Notes: a model not told the origin generated them from the sequence alone. 64,000 bases of DNA from Planococcus citri (GCF_950023065.1 NC_088679.1:43586001-43650000); one strand, 5' to 3'. Counted from the stretch's first letter, positions 23,446-38,500 are shown. Numbers and translations: made by a program.

Positions 23446-25744
23446 ATTGGACTCCTTAGTTTTGGTTCATCCTTTACCTACATAAGTATATTCAGCTTTG
23501 TTAAATCTGAAGTGAAATGTGAGCAGAGAGAAGACGTTTGTAACTCAATATGCCTATTGCCTATATTCAATATTCACGAATAAATTTGCTTCATTTTATT
23601 CGTTTTTTTTTCACTTTTCTAATCAAAGATGATTTTTTTCAATTTGTTGGCTAAAAGTTGCCAAAGTTAACTAGGTCCAAATTTTTAGATCACTCAAGTT
23701 CCAGTTCACCCTAAATATAAATTGTTTATTCTAATCCAAATATTTTTTCATCGCATTTTACAATCAAAAGAAAAAAATTATCTACCTCTTGAGAATAATT
23801 ATAACTGTTAATCGTCCATACCAGTAATAATGTTATACATTTTACATCATAAAGATGAGTCATACGTGACCCACGTGGGGTCTTTTCCTAGTACACGTAG
23901 AAATATATAGGTAAGGCATATGCGATGCATTACTGTGAGAAACGCTTACCTTTTACCTATAGAGAAAAAGCTTTGAAGCGAATCCAGACGAATAATTTTG
24001 AATTAATTTCACATTGCTGCTCGCGAATTGTCTATGCAAGTAAATATTTATGGTAACGTTGCAGGTTGCACGCAAATGATTTAGTTTTATAGCGGTATCT
24101 CAAACAAATGATTAAAATTTTTTACGCCTAACTTACCGTAAGAGATGTTTTGAACATCGTGTTTTCTCACTTATATAAATTACATTACCACTGCCACTAG
24201 ACGTAAATTCAATTACCAAGATTGTTTTCAGTTTGCCTAATCGTTTAATAATTGGATTAATTAGTTGTCAGTTAAATTACTAGTTTAATTAGGTATACCT
24301 AGTTGAATATGTACCTATTAAGATGAAAATTTACGTCAAATTAGGCATATTATGCGGTTATACATGTATGTGTATTACAGAGACAGACTTACTTATAGAG
24401 ATACATACTATTACTATATTCCCTTTTTCTACCTGCATGTTGTAGGTACTTAATCTATCTGCCCGAGTAATGTGTAAGCGCAAGTATATACGGATAGGTA
24501 GTCGTGACTCATATTATACTTATACGCTATTCGTGTAACATACAAGTGTCGGTTAAGTTGAAATATATTCATGTTCAGGTGCAGTTGTTTGAAGCCACTG
24601 CTATGTGCAGTATATCTTTTGTTTAGGATATATTGTATTCATAATTCATTATACCGGGTTCGTGAAAAAATTAATCGACATTGGATGTAATTGGTGTGTA
24701 ACAGCTGAGTTTCGTATGACCTACCTATACCAATACACTCTCGCAATCGTGTTTATAATTATTGAAAAATATTTTTTTCTTTTAGTCATCAACTCATTCT
24801 TGCATAGTTCATTGCGGAATTTTATACGTTTTATTTTTATTTCCTTCTTTTAAAAGCGTTAAAAGTAGAAATTGTATAAGAAACGTTTAAATTTGAACAA
24901 TTACTCAATGGGATGGAAATTTATTTCGTCGTTAACTGCGATTTTGATAAAAGAAATTTAATGAAACACATTATACGTAAATAGTTTTTGGCGTATTTCA
25001 GTTTGGATGAATGGCTATAGTTTTAGGTATATTTCTTTTTTCTGAGTCACTAAGGAATTTGATTCGGTTTTACTGCGTTCACTGGCAGACATACCTCATT
25101 ATAACCCCTCCGGTTGGATGATTTATCCCCCTAATGAAATATTTATCAGCCTACTCTCTGGTTAATTTTAAGCAATTCGTTTGTTATCCATTAACTTAAT
25201 GAATTACGTACATATACCTACACCGCACGCTCGTGCAATGTGAATGAAAAGAGCCAGTAAACTTGCCTCAATCTCCTTTTTATGCATTTATTTTTGGGAT
25301 TCAAAAAAAAAAAAAAATTGAACTTAAAAATGAGTGCGGTGGTTTACAAAAGAGAATTGGGAATTTTCCTACAAGTTTTCTTCTATGAAGACCTCCCTCT
25401 CCCCAAAACAACAGAAAAAATTAGAATTTCGTTTTCAAAAAAAAGTTTATTATGGAGAAGTTTCCTCTGAAAATGAAGGTTGCATATTTTCCAACATGAA
25501 ATTTGCATACCTTACTCTCTTCAAAGAAAAATTGAAATCAAGTTTATTTTTCACTTTCTGTTCAAAAAATTAAAAAATCAAATAGAAGAAGAGTCAGAGA
25601 AATTGTTTCAAAAATTCTCTATTTGTGTGTCAAAATTTTCAGGAAAAATGGATGCAAAATCTCCTCTCCGAGAAAAGTCTTGAATCATGTAGGTATGTTT
25701 TTTGCTCAAGTTATTATTACTCAATGGTTGGAATTCCAAATTTA

Positions 25745-26190
25745 AAAAAGTCTGACAAAATATCATTAAGTTCATTTTTGTCTTCCAATTTCTTAAAAGT
25801 CAGACTTTATATCTAAAAGTCTACCTTTTTCAATTTGATTATAAATTTCAGAAATTGGTCAAGCATTTTTTACAGTCTCATAATGTCGAGAATTCGTCAA
25901 ATTTTTCCAAGTTCTCAGAAGTCAGACAAAATTTAGGATATTTATTTTTAAAATTTTCAAATTTTTGAAAGTCATACAAAAATATTATTAAGAATTTGAA
26001 GGACATTTTAAAAAAGAAAAATTTGAAAGTCTGACATAATAATAAACTATCCAAATATCACAAATATAATTTATTGTTTTTCCAAGTTTTTAAAAGTCTG
26101 ACGTAATGTCAAGAATTCATCACGCTGTTCCCCATATTTTCAAAACTCATCTTGGATTTTTTTTTCAAATACTTCAAAAGTCAGCGTGAT
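25745..26190 (+). repeat. Degenerate tandem array around AAAAGTCTGAC
   Basis: Variants of the word AAAGTC(T/A)GAC recur at about 25748, 25797, 25918, 25970, 26028, 26094 and 26177, mostly 50-120 bases apart. Each is preceded by a TTTTCAAATTTT-like stretch and often followed by AAAAT or TAAT and AAGAATTC. This looks like an old satellite or expanded internal repeat that has decayed. No open frame spans it. Confidence 0.5.
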
Positions 26191-29040
26191 GCGGATTAGG
26201 GTTACATCGATCAGCGCGACGTCGACCAGCGTTATTCGAATTTTGGAGACCCCCGGCGCAAAAACATATCTATGTCAAAAACTCTCCCTCCCCTTCTAAA
26301 AAGCGTTTGAAAAATTTCATTTATTCAATTTTTAAAATTTGTTTCATCTCTGAAGGCTTTGTACAGAAAAGTCAACGTTGTTCAAGAGGCCAAACGATTT
26401 TTTTCTTGAAAAGAAGTTATTTAGAGTGATTAACACAGTACCTAATTGCAAATTGTTGAAAAATGTATCATTTAATTTTCTGAATTTTTCAGCAGTGGGG
26501 AAGGGGCTTCTGTACAGAAAAGACAGAATTACTCATGAGATTTGCCGTTTTCAATTTTCAATTTTGGAAGGCTCTGTGTATAGGGAATTTAACCATTTGA
26601 AACAAAAAATTGGTAAAGTTACTTCACGAGGAATATGAAAGTGCTTCTATTATTGTTGATGTCATCAATCCATGCTTCATTTTCAAATTCTCTGAAATTA
26701 TCATTATATCACTTGAAGACAGGAATATAGGATTTCGTGTCATAAATTCATTCGAAAGGTGCGTAATGATGTATAGGTATAGGTAGGTCGATTTTTGAAA
26801 GTGATTCTTGGAGAGATAAAATGGCAATTTTAACAACTACCTAACTATATTTTATTTAATCAACAGTGGTTCTAACGGAAGGGATATGCGAAATTTCAAA
26901 AGCTATAACATTGATACCTACTTATTGTTGGCACCTTCTTCCTACTCGTACAATTATTGATCTCTACAAATCTGCCGATTCCAAAGAAAAAACCTATCCA
27001 TCGAGTCAAGAGTCAATCATCATTTTTTCTCAGTAGGTACATTATTCATTACATCCTTCAAAATCCTTCGTAGAAACGTCTTGTTGCAGTGTATTATTAT
27101 TTTCTTCGTTCGGATTCGTCGATCGAATCGAGAGATATGCATTTAAAAAGTTACCTACTTCGATGGCATAAAAGCTACAAATACATCATTCTAAAATCGA
27201 CACCGAATTTCTCCGCTTGACTCGAATAAATTCTGAATATACAAACCGCAATCCGGCAATCGAGATATGAATTTCATACGGAACGATAAGGAGTCACATA
27301 TGAGAAAAGGGCAAGCGAAGAGAGGAGGAAATCCCGCATCTTACGTAATACATGGCCGAGCTCGACATCGCATCGTAGCCGTTTAGTTAGATCCGTGTAC
27401 ATGAATTGTTTGTGCAAGGTCCAAGCCCAAGTGTATACGTACTCGTACAGCTACAGCTGCATCTGGTATTGGTATTCTCGCAGCACTGGGGACCCCCGCT
27501 TATCTCGGCGTTTTCTATCATCCGGTGATAAATTTGTTAAGACACTTTCACTAATTAATATTATAAACAAAATAGACCTACATTCGTTAGGTATAGGTAT
27601 AGGCAAAGCGCATTCAAATGAGCCAGAGCCATTGTTACATAATACGTGTCATAACGTCGTATTTATTGTCCTAATGATCCATGTCTCACCTAGTTACTTT
27701 TGTTTATTTGCTCGCCGAAGGTGCTGTTTATTCTTTGCGCATTGCTCTTTATACACAGCCTACCACTAGCACGTGAACCATATACCATATACCTAGCCAC
27801 CGTGTTTATCTACCTCATAAACGAAAGTAAACTTCAATTTCTGATTTTTTTGTCTCTTTTAGCAAACAGGTGTTCGGTGTTCTTTTTTCCACCGAAGTAC
27901 GCAGCAGCATTTGTCACGGCATGCATCGTTAAATAGAAAAAAAAATACTCATCGTGCAAAACTTCGATGAGAAATTCTAGGTCAAGTCGGCGAACAGCCA
28001 AACATCAGCAATTCGGCATCAGCTCATTAACAAACCAAATAAAATATGTACTTAATTTAACCCGAAGAGGAAGAATATAATGATGCGGTTACAAATTTAA
28101 GGTTCAAGGTTCACAAATACTAAAATGCGAATCGAAGTACTTTTTTTTTTTTACTTTTTGAACATAAACCGTGTACTCTCGCTGAGTTCAGCGATTTGTT
28201 AACGGTGTCATTTTCACTGAAGGATTATTTCATCTTGTGAAATCATCTAGAAAACTTGGTAAAAAAATCGCGTCTAGTCGACCGTAAATTAGTGGAAAAG
28301 AAAGAAAAACTCATTAAAACAGACTAAGGAATTTTTAAAACCAAAAATTACCTGTGCAGATGTACATCTCATGATGTGACGATAAGAATTCGGCTATAGG
28401 TATAGATGGATTGTGATTTGGTTTTAACCCTTTCATTTGTATTTATATCACCTGCTTGTTTAGACACTTGTGACAAAACGTCTCATTTCACGGTGCACTT
28501 ATTGTGAAAAATGAAATACCTAATGATAAATAAAAGATGGGTTGATGGGTATGTGGGTACCATATAGTTTTGTCTTTTTTCCAACCAAAAGACAGCATGG
28601 CATTAAATGCTGTGGTAATTACCTATAGTAAGGCCTGTTCAGAGAAAATCTGAGCCCTGGGAAAAAATGAGCGATTCTCCAATTTTTGGCCGTCATTTAA
28701 ATCCATAACTTCATTTTTACTAAGGGTTTATCATTTTGTCTGCGGGCCCCTATCCTTACTGGAGTGGGTCATCTTTTGACTTTTTTTTGGGAGAAATTGG
28801 ATGGGGGATCCAATAAGAAGTTGTAGCTTATGAAGTAAGAACCCCGTTTTTGATTTTTTTTTTCAGCTTTCTAAGGATTTTGCATGACTTATACAAAAAC
28901 AAAAACGGACAGAAGGTCTTGAACCTATTCAAAAACTGTGTTCTCACTTCTAATAAAATTTTTATTTAGAAAAAAACTTTTTTTTTGATTTTTAATGTAA
29001 ATTTTAACATTTGAAACCTTTGGTATATAAAAAATTGATA

Positions 29041-30119
29041 AGGTAGAGTGGGGTAATTGCAAAAACGGGATAATTGCAAAATTGTGACCTCATGCAAAAA
29101 AATATCAATTTTTTGGTTGTGCCAACTAAGGGGTGTCGAAGCGACAACCTTTACCGACATATATTTACCTGGTCACAACTCGCGAGGTTCAACTTGTCGC
29201 TCCGTAGCAAACATTTTTATCAAAGCATGTTGAAATTACTCATAAGTAAAGTGAGAGGTGTTTTTTTTAAAAAATGCATGTGAAATAGAAAAAACTGTCG
29301 ATTTATCTGGAATTTTCACGATTTAGGGTCATGAAGGATCAAAGTTTAAGGTAAGGTATATCGCAATTTGAAATTTTTTTTATTTTGACCATAAATTGCG
29401 TTTTTGCATCTACCCCAGAAAAAATTGACTCGGGGTAATTGCAAAAACGATTTTTTTTTCATTTTTGCATTTACCACAAATATTTTTTTGCCCTAAATAA
29501 CTTGAAAATGGTTCGAAATTACAAAAAAAAAATAAACTTCCACGGTCACATGATGAGTTACACATTAAAGAAGTGATCAACATTTTTACTGAATTTAAAA
29601 TTATTGCTCCTTTTTAATGTTTTACTAATATATTTGGCGAAAAATGTATTTCTATGACGAGTTTTTTACATAAAAAACATCAGAAATGATCAATAGTTGA
29701 TTTTTTGTTCATTTTAGCGAGTTTTTAAAAAAATAATTTTTCAACATTTTTTCACTCCCCTAAAAATTTTTTTGGGAAGTGGAAAAGTTATCGAATTTTT
29801 AACCGAATTAAGACCACGAATACATCAAAAGTTAGCAAATGACACGTAGAATACACTGAGTGTGTTGAAAATGCAAAAAAATAAAAAAATGAAAGAATAT
29901 CACCCACTTTTGCACTTACCCCAACATGGGGTAAATGCAAAAGTCGATTTTCAAATTTTCAAATTGCAATTTTCTCCACGATTTGTGGAACAAATATAGA
30001 GAACCCCCTGAAGTATAAGTGGTACAAATTTCAGCTTCATCCGTGCAATAGTCTTCTCACAGCGTCCTCTCAAAGTGTCACTAATCAAAAAGTGCGTTGC
30101 AGTTACCCCATTCTACCTT
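29041..30119. mobile_element. Non-autonomous TIR element 1 (GGGGTAATTGCAA family)
   Basis: The left end reads AGGTAGAGTGGGGTAATTGC. The right end is its inverted counterpart (GCAGTTACCCCATTCTACCT), with two mismatches. TA lies directly outside the left end and one base away on the right, suggesting a Tc1/mariner-type TA insertion. The terminal phrase recurs inside, for example near 29439 and as an inverted pair near 29908-29945. There is no transposase frame, so it would need help in trans. Confidence 0.7.
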
Positions 30120-31219
30120 TAGTTCAAGTTTCCCTGCAATCTTTTGAAATCACCTTACATCGCGTAATTAATTGACATAAAAACTTGAAACAGCAAAAAT
30201 TCCTTATTTTTTTGAAATTTTATAGATTTTTATTCAAATAAATTGGATTTTAACAAAAGAAAATGAAAAAAAAATCAAATTTTGTAATTTGATCATCTCT
30301 TTACGAAAACGATTTTGAAACACAATAGGTAAATGAATATGTATGAAGGTACCTACCAAAGAATTCAATTGAAAGGCTGCTTTAAAAAACAACACCGCAA
30401 TCCATAAATTATCAACGTTACTTTGAGAGAGAGAGAAGGGGAAGAGTGATTTTTTGATTCATCATGTCAAAAATGGACTTCAAAATGCAATAGTCGGTAC
30501 CTACGTAGATAAAATATGACTGAAATGAGCGATTCCTATATTTTCTTTGTAAAAAAATTAAAATATAATTTTCATCACTCATGTCAAAAATGATCTTCAA
30601 AATGCGTCGGTAGTTCATCGCTCATGGCCAAAATAGAAAATTTTTTGAGTTGTAGCCACCGACTCATATAGATTTTTTTTCAAAATAAGGCCTCATAATA
30701 TGTAAAATGAGAATATAAATCTCGATCAAAGTTTCAAATGTGTTTTATTGATTCATTCCTTAATGACCTTTGCAACAGAACTTTTAAGCAGGATTTTTTC
30801 GAGAAAGTAGAAAATGTGATAACCTATGTAGTTACACAGTTTTTCATCTTTCTTTTTCTCGATTTTTTTCTCAAGTCTTGGGAAACTGAAAATGCTGTTA
30901 TCAGATTCCGCATTTCTTCACTTTTCGCTTTTTCAATTTTTTTTCGACCTTGAACATCCTGTAGGTCTAAAACAGTTGGTTAGGTAATCATAATTTGGCC
31001 GAGTCCCTGATAGAAAATTATTACCACTTTGCCTTTCTATTTTCCTCGCTGGTATTAAAATTGTGACTCGTAAAACAAAATTGTTTGTACTCGTAGGTAC
31101 ATATCTACTTGAAATATGACTGGAAACAACTTTGGTTTTTTCGAATATGAGTGGAATTGACGACTTGGTGATTTTGTGATGAAAATAGGAACACTATTTA
31201 GCCACTACAACGGCCATTA

Positions 31220-32154
31220 AGGGTAAGGTGCTCTAATGTCGACCACATTTTTTCTTTTGGCTGCCAATCAAACACGTTTTGAGATAGAAATCTCCCCCGC
31301 CACATACCAAAAGCTCATCGACATAAATAAAATGTGAAAGTTTCTATGAAAGTTTTTCTTCAACAACTCAAAATTGCATTTTCAAATTTTTGGGTCCTAA
31401 TTCCGACCACCCCAAAATTGAAAAATAAATGTGTAAAAAAAAGTATAAAATCGATTTATTTGTGAGTAATTAAAATAATTTTCATAACTTTATCATTCAT
31501 TCAAGCAATAGCTATCTAGACATACTGATTTTTTCGAGAGCATTCCGAGTGTTTTTTTTCCAAAATGATCCTACTTTGAGAGACCACCGTTTCACAGCAG
31601 GGGCAGGTGAAAACTGGAAATTTTTTGGGGCCATTTCCACTCCCAATCTTCAACATAATATTTCAATTTTTAGCAAAATCAAAGACTGCGTAAATTTTTC
31701 AGATCCACCCTAATAGGTAGGCATAGGTATAATGTGATTTATTTGTAATTTAGGAGAAAAATGGGGTGGTCGACATTAGAGCACTTTGAAAAATAAAAAT
31801 TTTTTGAGAAATTTTTCGCAACTCAACTTCGTCAAATTTTAAAAATTTTAATTTCATTGAATTCCTCGTCTCTTTTACTTCTCAAAACATATTTCACATA
31901 ATTAAAATCACATAAATTACCGAAGTCATGAAACACAATGTGAAAGGCGCCAAAAAGTTTTTGACCCTTCAAAACCAACTTTCTGCTCTATCTCATTAAA
32001 TTTTGACTTTAGGATTACGATTTTGGTGTCATTCGTTTTGTCTGTGAAAAAGGAATAGAAATACATTTTTTCCGGAAAAGTTCCGGCATAATTTGAATGA
32101 AATCGGCAGGTGGTCGGAATTAGAGTAGTGGTCGGCATTAGGGCACCTTACCCT
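31220..32154. mobile_element. Non-autonomous TIR element 2 (GGTGCTCTAATGTCGACCAC family), TA-flanked
   Basis: It is 935 bp, flanked on both sides by TA (31218-31219 and 32155-32156). Terminal inverted repeats of 27 bases start AGGGTAAGGTG and differ at two positions. Inside, the same phrase recurs near 31390, 31766 and 32108. There is no coding capacity. The TA duplication and TIR layout fit a miniature relative of the Tc1/mariner superfamily. Confidence 0.82.
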
Positions 32155-35100
32155 TACTGCCATTAGTAAAACACGCCAAAACAAAAACTGAACATGTCTG
32201 CCAATGTCAATATAAAGCATGAGATAGAAAAGAAAGGAGCTATTTTTGACGACAAGTTTTTAAACCTCGAGAGACTATATTTCCACAGTACAACTCCCTC
32301 GATTTTGAAGATGGATTGTTAGTTGTTACTGAAAGGGACCTTTTTCATCTGTCTTGAAAGATACATCACTTACTTATTAAAAGCATTATACTTAGCACAC
32401 TTCTTCAAAAGTCCTTTTTCAATTTTTATTTTTTCGACAATTTTGAAAATGGTATCTTACCCCTACAAATTCTTTGCAAGTATTAGAAAAACTAAATAAT
32501 AAAGTAGGTAATCCACTCCTTCAAAAGCGAGTTGACTATGTGCAAAAAATATAAGTAAGTACCCGGATCGATTAGCAATCTACCTATGTACCTACGAGTA
32601 CATTTCCCAACTGTTCTTCATCGGATAATGAGAAGTGAGAACGGTGAGCAGTGGAAGCGTTCGGAGGTTCAAAATTATACTTATACTTCTAAAATCATTA
32701 AACCACGCCAGTTTTAATATACTACTTATCCTATTATCAAAAAGATGGAATCATCATCATAAACGATGTCTACTGAAAAGATACCATGTTGAAATTTCTT
32801 CAGCGCAGAATGAGGAATGATGTTACATTTAGCTGATTTAGCTTACACAGTACACATTTCCAGGTAGAAACAGAAACACACGGATACAATGTTGGTACCA
32901 ATAATAGTATTAATTATATAGGTACCTAGGTAGGTACCTATTACTACATATGTACGTACGTACACAAATTAAACACTTTCAATTATAACTTATAATTTCG
33001 TTAAACGGTTTGAATACATATTAATGTATGAGAACCCTATTCAAATGAAACAAATTGAGAGTAAAAGTACACATTAAAGCTGAGAGTTTGAACTAAAATC
33101 ATCAGTATTGGCATAAAACCGTTTCATTTTGATAAATACATAAGTATACGTATGGTAAGTTAGTATTTCGCATACCTAACGTGCTGAACAATGCATCATA
33201 TGTACATCTACGCAAATGTGTAGACAAAAGACACCTTAGCCATTATCTTTTGCTCTGTTTGAAATATACAAATACTTACACGCATTTTGAACAAACACAC
33301 GGTTGAAAAACATCGATGAATGAAAACAAGTTTAAATGTGAAATGAAAGCTGGACACTGGCCATTAATTACACAGGAAGGCATGCAGTTTATAAATATTC
33401 GCGTATCGCTGCATCTAAAAATAAATCCAATTTGCGAATGCATACCTTTCCAGTCCCACCTATTCATTTCGGCTATTAGCTGAACCTTAAAATAACGATA
33501 AAGGATTATAAAATATGTACCGCCCTGTGAAAAAAAACTACATCCACAGAACAGATGAGACAGACAGGTATAGGTATAGATCGAACAATAGCGCCGCACC
33601 GAGGTCCGAGTGTGATGATTTATTGAAATTTAAATAACCAAAAGAATTCGAAAATTTTTTTTCCTATCTTCGAATTACACGCATTAACGGTATCTGCATT
33701 TTATGCTGCAGCTAGGTACTAGGTAGCATACTCGTAGGTACCTAGATTAGGTCTTGCCAGCGCCAAGTTGTGCGAATGAAAATCCGTTCGTGTAAGAAAC
33801 CTCAAAAATATAATCTTCTACAGCACCTCATCACTAAAGCCGGATATAATCAAGGACATCGTTCTTTATCATTTACCTTATCATTAGTGAATAGATGAAA
33901 TTAAACAGCCAGCTGACTTCAAATAATCTCTCGTTTTACTTTTACTAGAACCAGCAACCAGTTTAGGTAAAACAAACGGATTATAATAATTAGCATGCAT
34001 CATGAGGAAAACGATTAACAAATTGTTATTCAAACACATTTCTCTTTTTTTCTTCCTTCCTCGCGAGTAAAATCTTTGAAATATGCGGTAAAGTGATTTT
34101 TTCACATAATTTGTACTGTATCATACCCTGCCCAATACCCACCCATAATCATTTTAAAATGAACAATCGTCGCAGCTAGGGTAATGGAGCAATAAGCAAA
34201 ATGAAGCGAAGATTCCAAGACGGATTTAGACGATAGTGTAAGTATGTTTTTTTAAAAAATCTACATAGGTAGGTACGTATTCGTAAGCAATATTTTTCGA
34301 TTACAATCTATTCGTGTATTCGTTATTTTCCACAATTGGATAAGTATCTGTTCATTTGACTTTATTTGAGATTACGAGCGAGAAATATCCGTTTCGCAGT
34401 CTATTTTTAAAATGTATTAATTTTCGGATTTCTACAGTGAAAGTTTCAATAGTGGTAACCTTGACTCCATATGCACCTACGTAACTAGTATATCGCACAG
34501 TCGCACTTGATCCACTCTTTTACAATTTTTTTTTTTCATCATCTATACGTATTATGCGTATAAGAACACATGGTGAATGATGATGAATCAAAAGGCTGAC
34601 AGGGTGAGAAAGAGGGGTGAAACACCCCTAATTTCAAAAATATATATTTTTAATTATTGTACTTAGTAAGTGGGTACGTGCTTGATTTTTGGCAAATCTG
34701 GATCTCACGATAAGATGTTCAAAAATACGCTATCAGGTCATGAGGTCAAATCCAAAGCGTTGAATTCTATTTTTTAATGTTGAAAATTTTTTTGAAAATT
34801 AAAATTCTGACCATTTCACGAAAAATTTGAATCTACTCGTATTGAGGAAAAAGCTGAGATTTTTTTATACCTTCCCTTATTTTCGAGACGGTGTGGTAGT
34901 TTTGTTAAGTCATGCACTCTAAAGCCTCTCAGTTTTGTGAAGAAATTGTGAAAATTAGAATTAAGTATGTACCTGTATAACCCCGAATTCGTCGCCTTTG
35001 TGACTCTCTTTGATAGATTTATGTGCAAATTTTTGAAATCAATTTTGTGAATTCAAATCAAAGATTTTCTGCAAGTGATTGCCTAATTTGGAAAAAAAAT

Positions 35101-35536
35101 GAAAAATTCTTCACAAACGAACTAATGAATAAAGCTGAAACTTTATGACTTGGTTTAAACCCGTTCTGGAGTATGCAGCAACTTTTGCATTATCCAGTTT
35201 TGGAAAAATTGTTCAAAAAAAAAGGGTAAAATGAAATTCAGCTTAATCACATGAATTCTGAATCTTTCAACTCTTGAAAAAAATAACTATACCTAATCAA
35301 GTAGAATATATCGTAAATTTGAACTACATATTAGAAACAGGGGTTGAAAACAGTTGGGACACCAGAATAAAAATTTTTGAAAATATTTTGAATTTTGATT
35401 TTGATTATTTTTCACATGAGAGCGTGATCACGGCTACTCGTGAGAGTAATAATTCACCTCACAGACAGTCATTCTAAACCATACATCTACATATTTTGGA
35501 TCAAAACTTTCAAAACAGTTGGCATGGTTTCTTTAT

Positions 35537-35584
35537 GGAGGAGGAGGAGGAGGAGGAGGAGGAGGAGGAGGAGGAAGAGGGGGG
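35537..35584 (+). repeat. (AGG)n microsatellite
   Basis: About thirteen tandem GGA/AGG triplets are followed by GGAAGAGGGGGG, an all-purine strand of almost 50 bases. It may adopt triplex or quadruplex structure. The apparent arginine run on this strand is only a translation of the repeat. Confidence 0.9.
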
Positions 35585-38500
35585 CTCACAAATTAGGTTT
35601 TATATTTCTTTTTAAATTGAAGGAGCTGTATGCACAAAAATTGGGACAATATAAGATGAACCATATTCTCCTCAGTCATAACGATTTCATCTCAAGAAGG
35701 TAGAATAATCTAGGCCATTAGTATTTGAAAATTCGCGCAAAAAAGTTCGATGACCTACACTGCACATTGCGATGGTAGGCATGACGAGTATTTTCAATTA
35801 AAACCACACGCACGTGTTCACTGTTGACGCCAGCAAGAGCAGTACCTACAAGAGGCTAAAGCTCTCGCAGTCAGCAGTCAGCGAATTTGTGTTTTATTCC
35901 TACACCTCTCCCTGCCTCCTGGCGACAGTCAAATATTCCTCTAATAATTTGATGGATAGTTTTGCAGTGAATCATCTTTCATACCTTTATCAACCTATCT
36001 ACTACCTAGGCAGTAGGTACCTACATCAAATGAGACTACGTACAACGTTTACCCTTCAATGAAAAAATTTACATGCCAATTGATCGTCGCGATTGTCTAT
36101 AAATACTAGTAAAATTATCTACTGCTATTGATTGAAACCAATATGCGCATCGAAAAGAGACATTCTACGATTTTCTCCAAAGATAGCCGATAGGAAAATA
36201 ATTCTTTCACTGGGGTGTACCAACATTACCAATATAGGTTACACATCGAACGTGGTCAAACAATACATCCGATTTGAAAAACTTTTCTAATGGCTTTTGA
36301 ATTACGCAATTCAAAGATATACCTACCTACTGGTATTGAAAATCTATCGTACAATCTATTCAGCTCGTCGCTCCAAATTAAAAAAAAATCAATGATAATG
36401 TGACGAAATCTTGCAGGTACTCGATCAAAGCGTAAAAATTACCAAGATAATTTTTTATTTACAACTATTAATTCGATTAATTACAATTTCAATAAATCAT
36501 CGCTAAAATTTCACCATAAATATAAAGTAATAAGCGCCTGTTAGGTAGGTATACATACGATACGGCGACGACGGTGGAAAACTCTCAAAGCGTATTGGCG
36601 CTAATTACGTAAAAATTGATTAATCAATTGAATTTTCGAGCATAAATGAAAAATTATTATGTAGGTAAGTAAATATATTACAAGTGACAATGCACATCTA
36701 TCACGTATACTTCCTGATTGATGATTTTGAAAATGGGTGAAAAAACCTCTAGAATAATCAAACAAGTTATATAATCCTAATCGTGTATCGTCGATATATA
36801 TAAGAGCGGTAAACACGTATTATTTTTACGTATCAGACTGAGGTGTGTATATTTTTTTAACTGTTCAACAATCATTACGCTCTCTCTTTTAACGTGGCTG
36901 TCACATCGAATATCAGAAATTACCGCATAAATAATGCGTGTATGATTATTACCAATTTTTAAAGGCGGTAAAATTAACATTAATTGATTATTTTGTAAAA
37001 ATTAGCATAAAAAGTGAATTGGTTGACAACTCCTCTCGCTCGTTTCACTTATTAGTCAGCAATATTTTCCAAATCTACATCGAAATAAGAGCAAATTAAA
37101 TTATATTTACTATAGCAAAAAAATAATACGAGTAATAATACTTGGGGAAGATAGATAAAATGCTTTTTGCTCTTAGATTTGGAAGTACACATGTAGGTAC
37201 ATGAAAAATGAATAAGTAGGTATTGTGCAATTCCTATTTTTCAAAGAGATGTTTCATGGTCCATTACTTACTTGAAAATTTTACCAACAAAAATAAATAT
37301 CAAACTCTCAAATCTGTAGCTATTAATTTATTCAAGAGCAACCATAATTCTAAATAACAGTCAAATCCCATTATTTACAAAAAAAAAAAAAAAAAAATGT
37401 TTCTTGGTTCCCCAAATAATGCTAATAATCTCCCAGTGGCGTACCCTAAATGCTCCACAAAGTGGAAAAAAATTTTTAAAAAATTGAATTAAAGACATTT
37501 TTTATCCCTGAGCTGAAATTGTCCCAGGATGAGACGCTACTCCCAGTACCCCAAACAATATGACAAAAAATTGAAATTAAAGTTGATGAACATTTTTTGA
37601 AATTAATGTTCCAGAATAAATGGAAATTTTTCGTAGGTACAAAAAATAATTCTTTGTATTTTTTTCAACTTTCGGGGCTTTTAGCACAACTTCAATTTTT
37701 AGTTGGGGCAAAAATTTTCAGGAAATATTTATTTTTTCATACTCCAACTTTAAAATAGACATTGAGAAAGAGAATAAGCTTATAAAGGAACAAATTGGTT
37801 TGTAGGGGACCAGAAAAGACTTTTCCTCAAGAAGGCACACTCAGAGAAATTCCGACCAAAAAAAATAAAGTTTTCAAAACAAGTTCATTATTTGATTTTT
37901 TTTTAAAATTTGGGGCATCGAAAAAAGGAACTAACATTATGAGACCGGGAGCATTTTTCTTTTAAGAAAGGAGGATTACGTATTTGAGAGAATTTTGACG
38001 CAATTTTTCGTTTTCCGATTAAGTACACTTGGAATTTTTTTTTCAACTTTTCAGGCTTTTGGCACAAACAACATTTTTGAATTGGGCTAAAATTTCAAGG
38101 GATATTTTTTTCTCGAATAAACCAACAACTTAAGAATGCGTGAGCAGAAAAAAATCACTAAAAAAATCTTTCACGAATGTAAACAACAAACACCTTCAAG
38201 GGGCACTTGAATCGATTGTACACATAAGTAGCAATTTTTGGGCGAATCTCATATCGAAAAAGGAGATGAATTTTCTATAACATAAGGTACTTACAAAAAT
38301 TGCTTCAAACAATAAATGATCATCCCAGCTCCGATTTGGTTAAAAAATGATTGCAATCGGTTTAGGAGATGGAGAGGGGAGGGGAGGAAGGGAAAAAAGG
38401 TTGAAATGAGAGCATAGAGAAAGTTTTACGTGGTCTGCTTCAGGAATAGGCGATTTCGAAATTCAGATTTCACTGGAGACAAAATACGTTCAAAAATGAA

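Noticed and set aside
35440..35703. Open frame with an arginine-rich run
   Set aside because: The run is just translation of the AGG microsatellite, and the flanks have no coding character.
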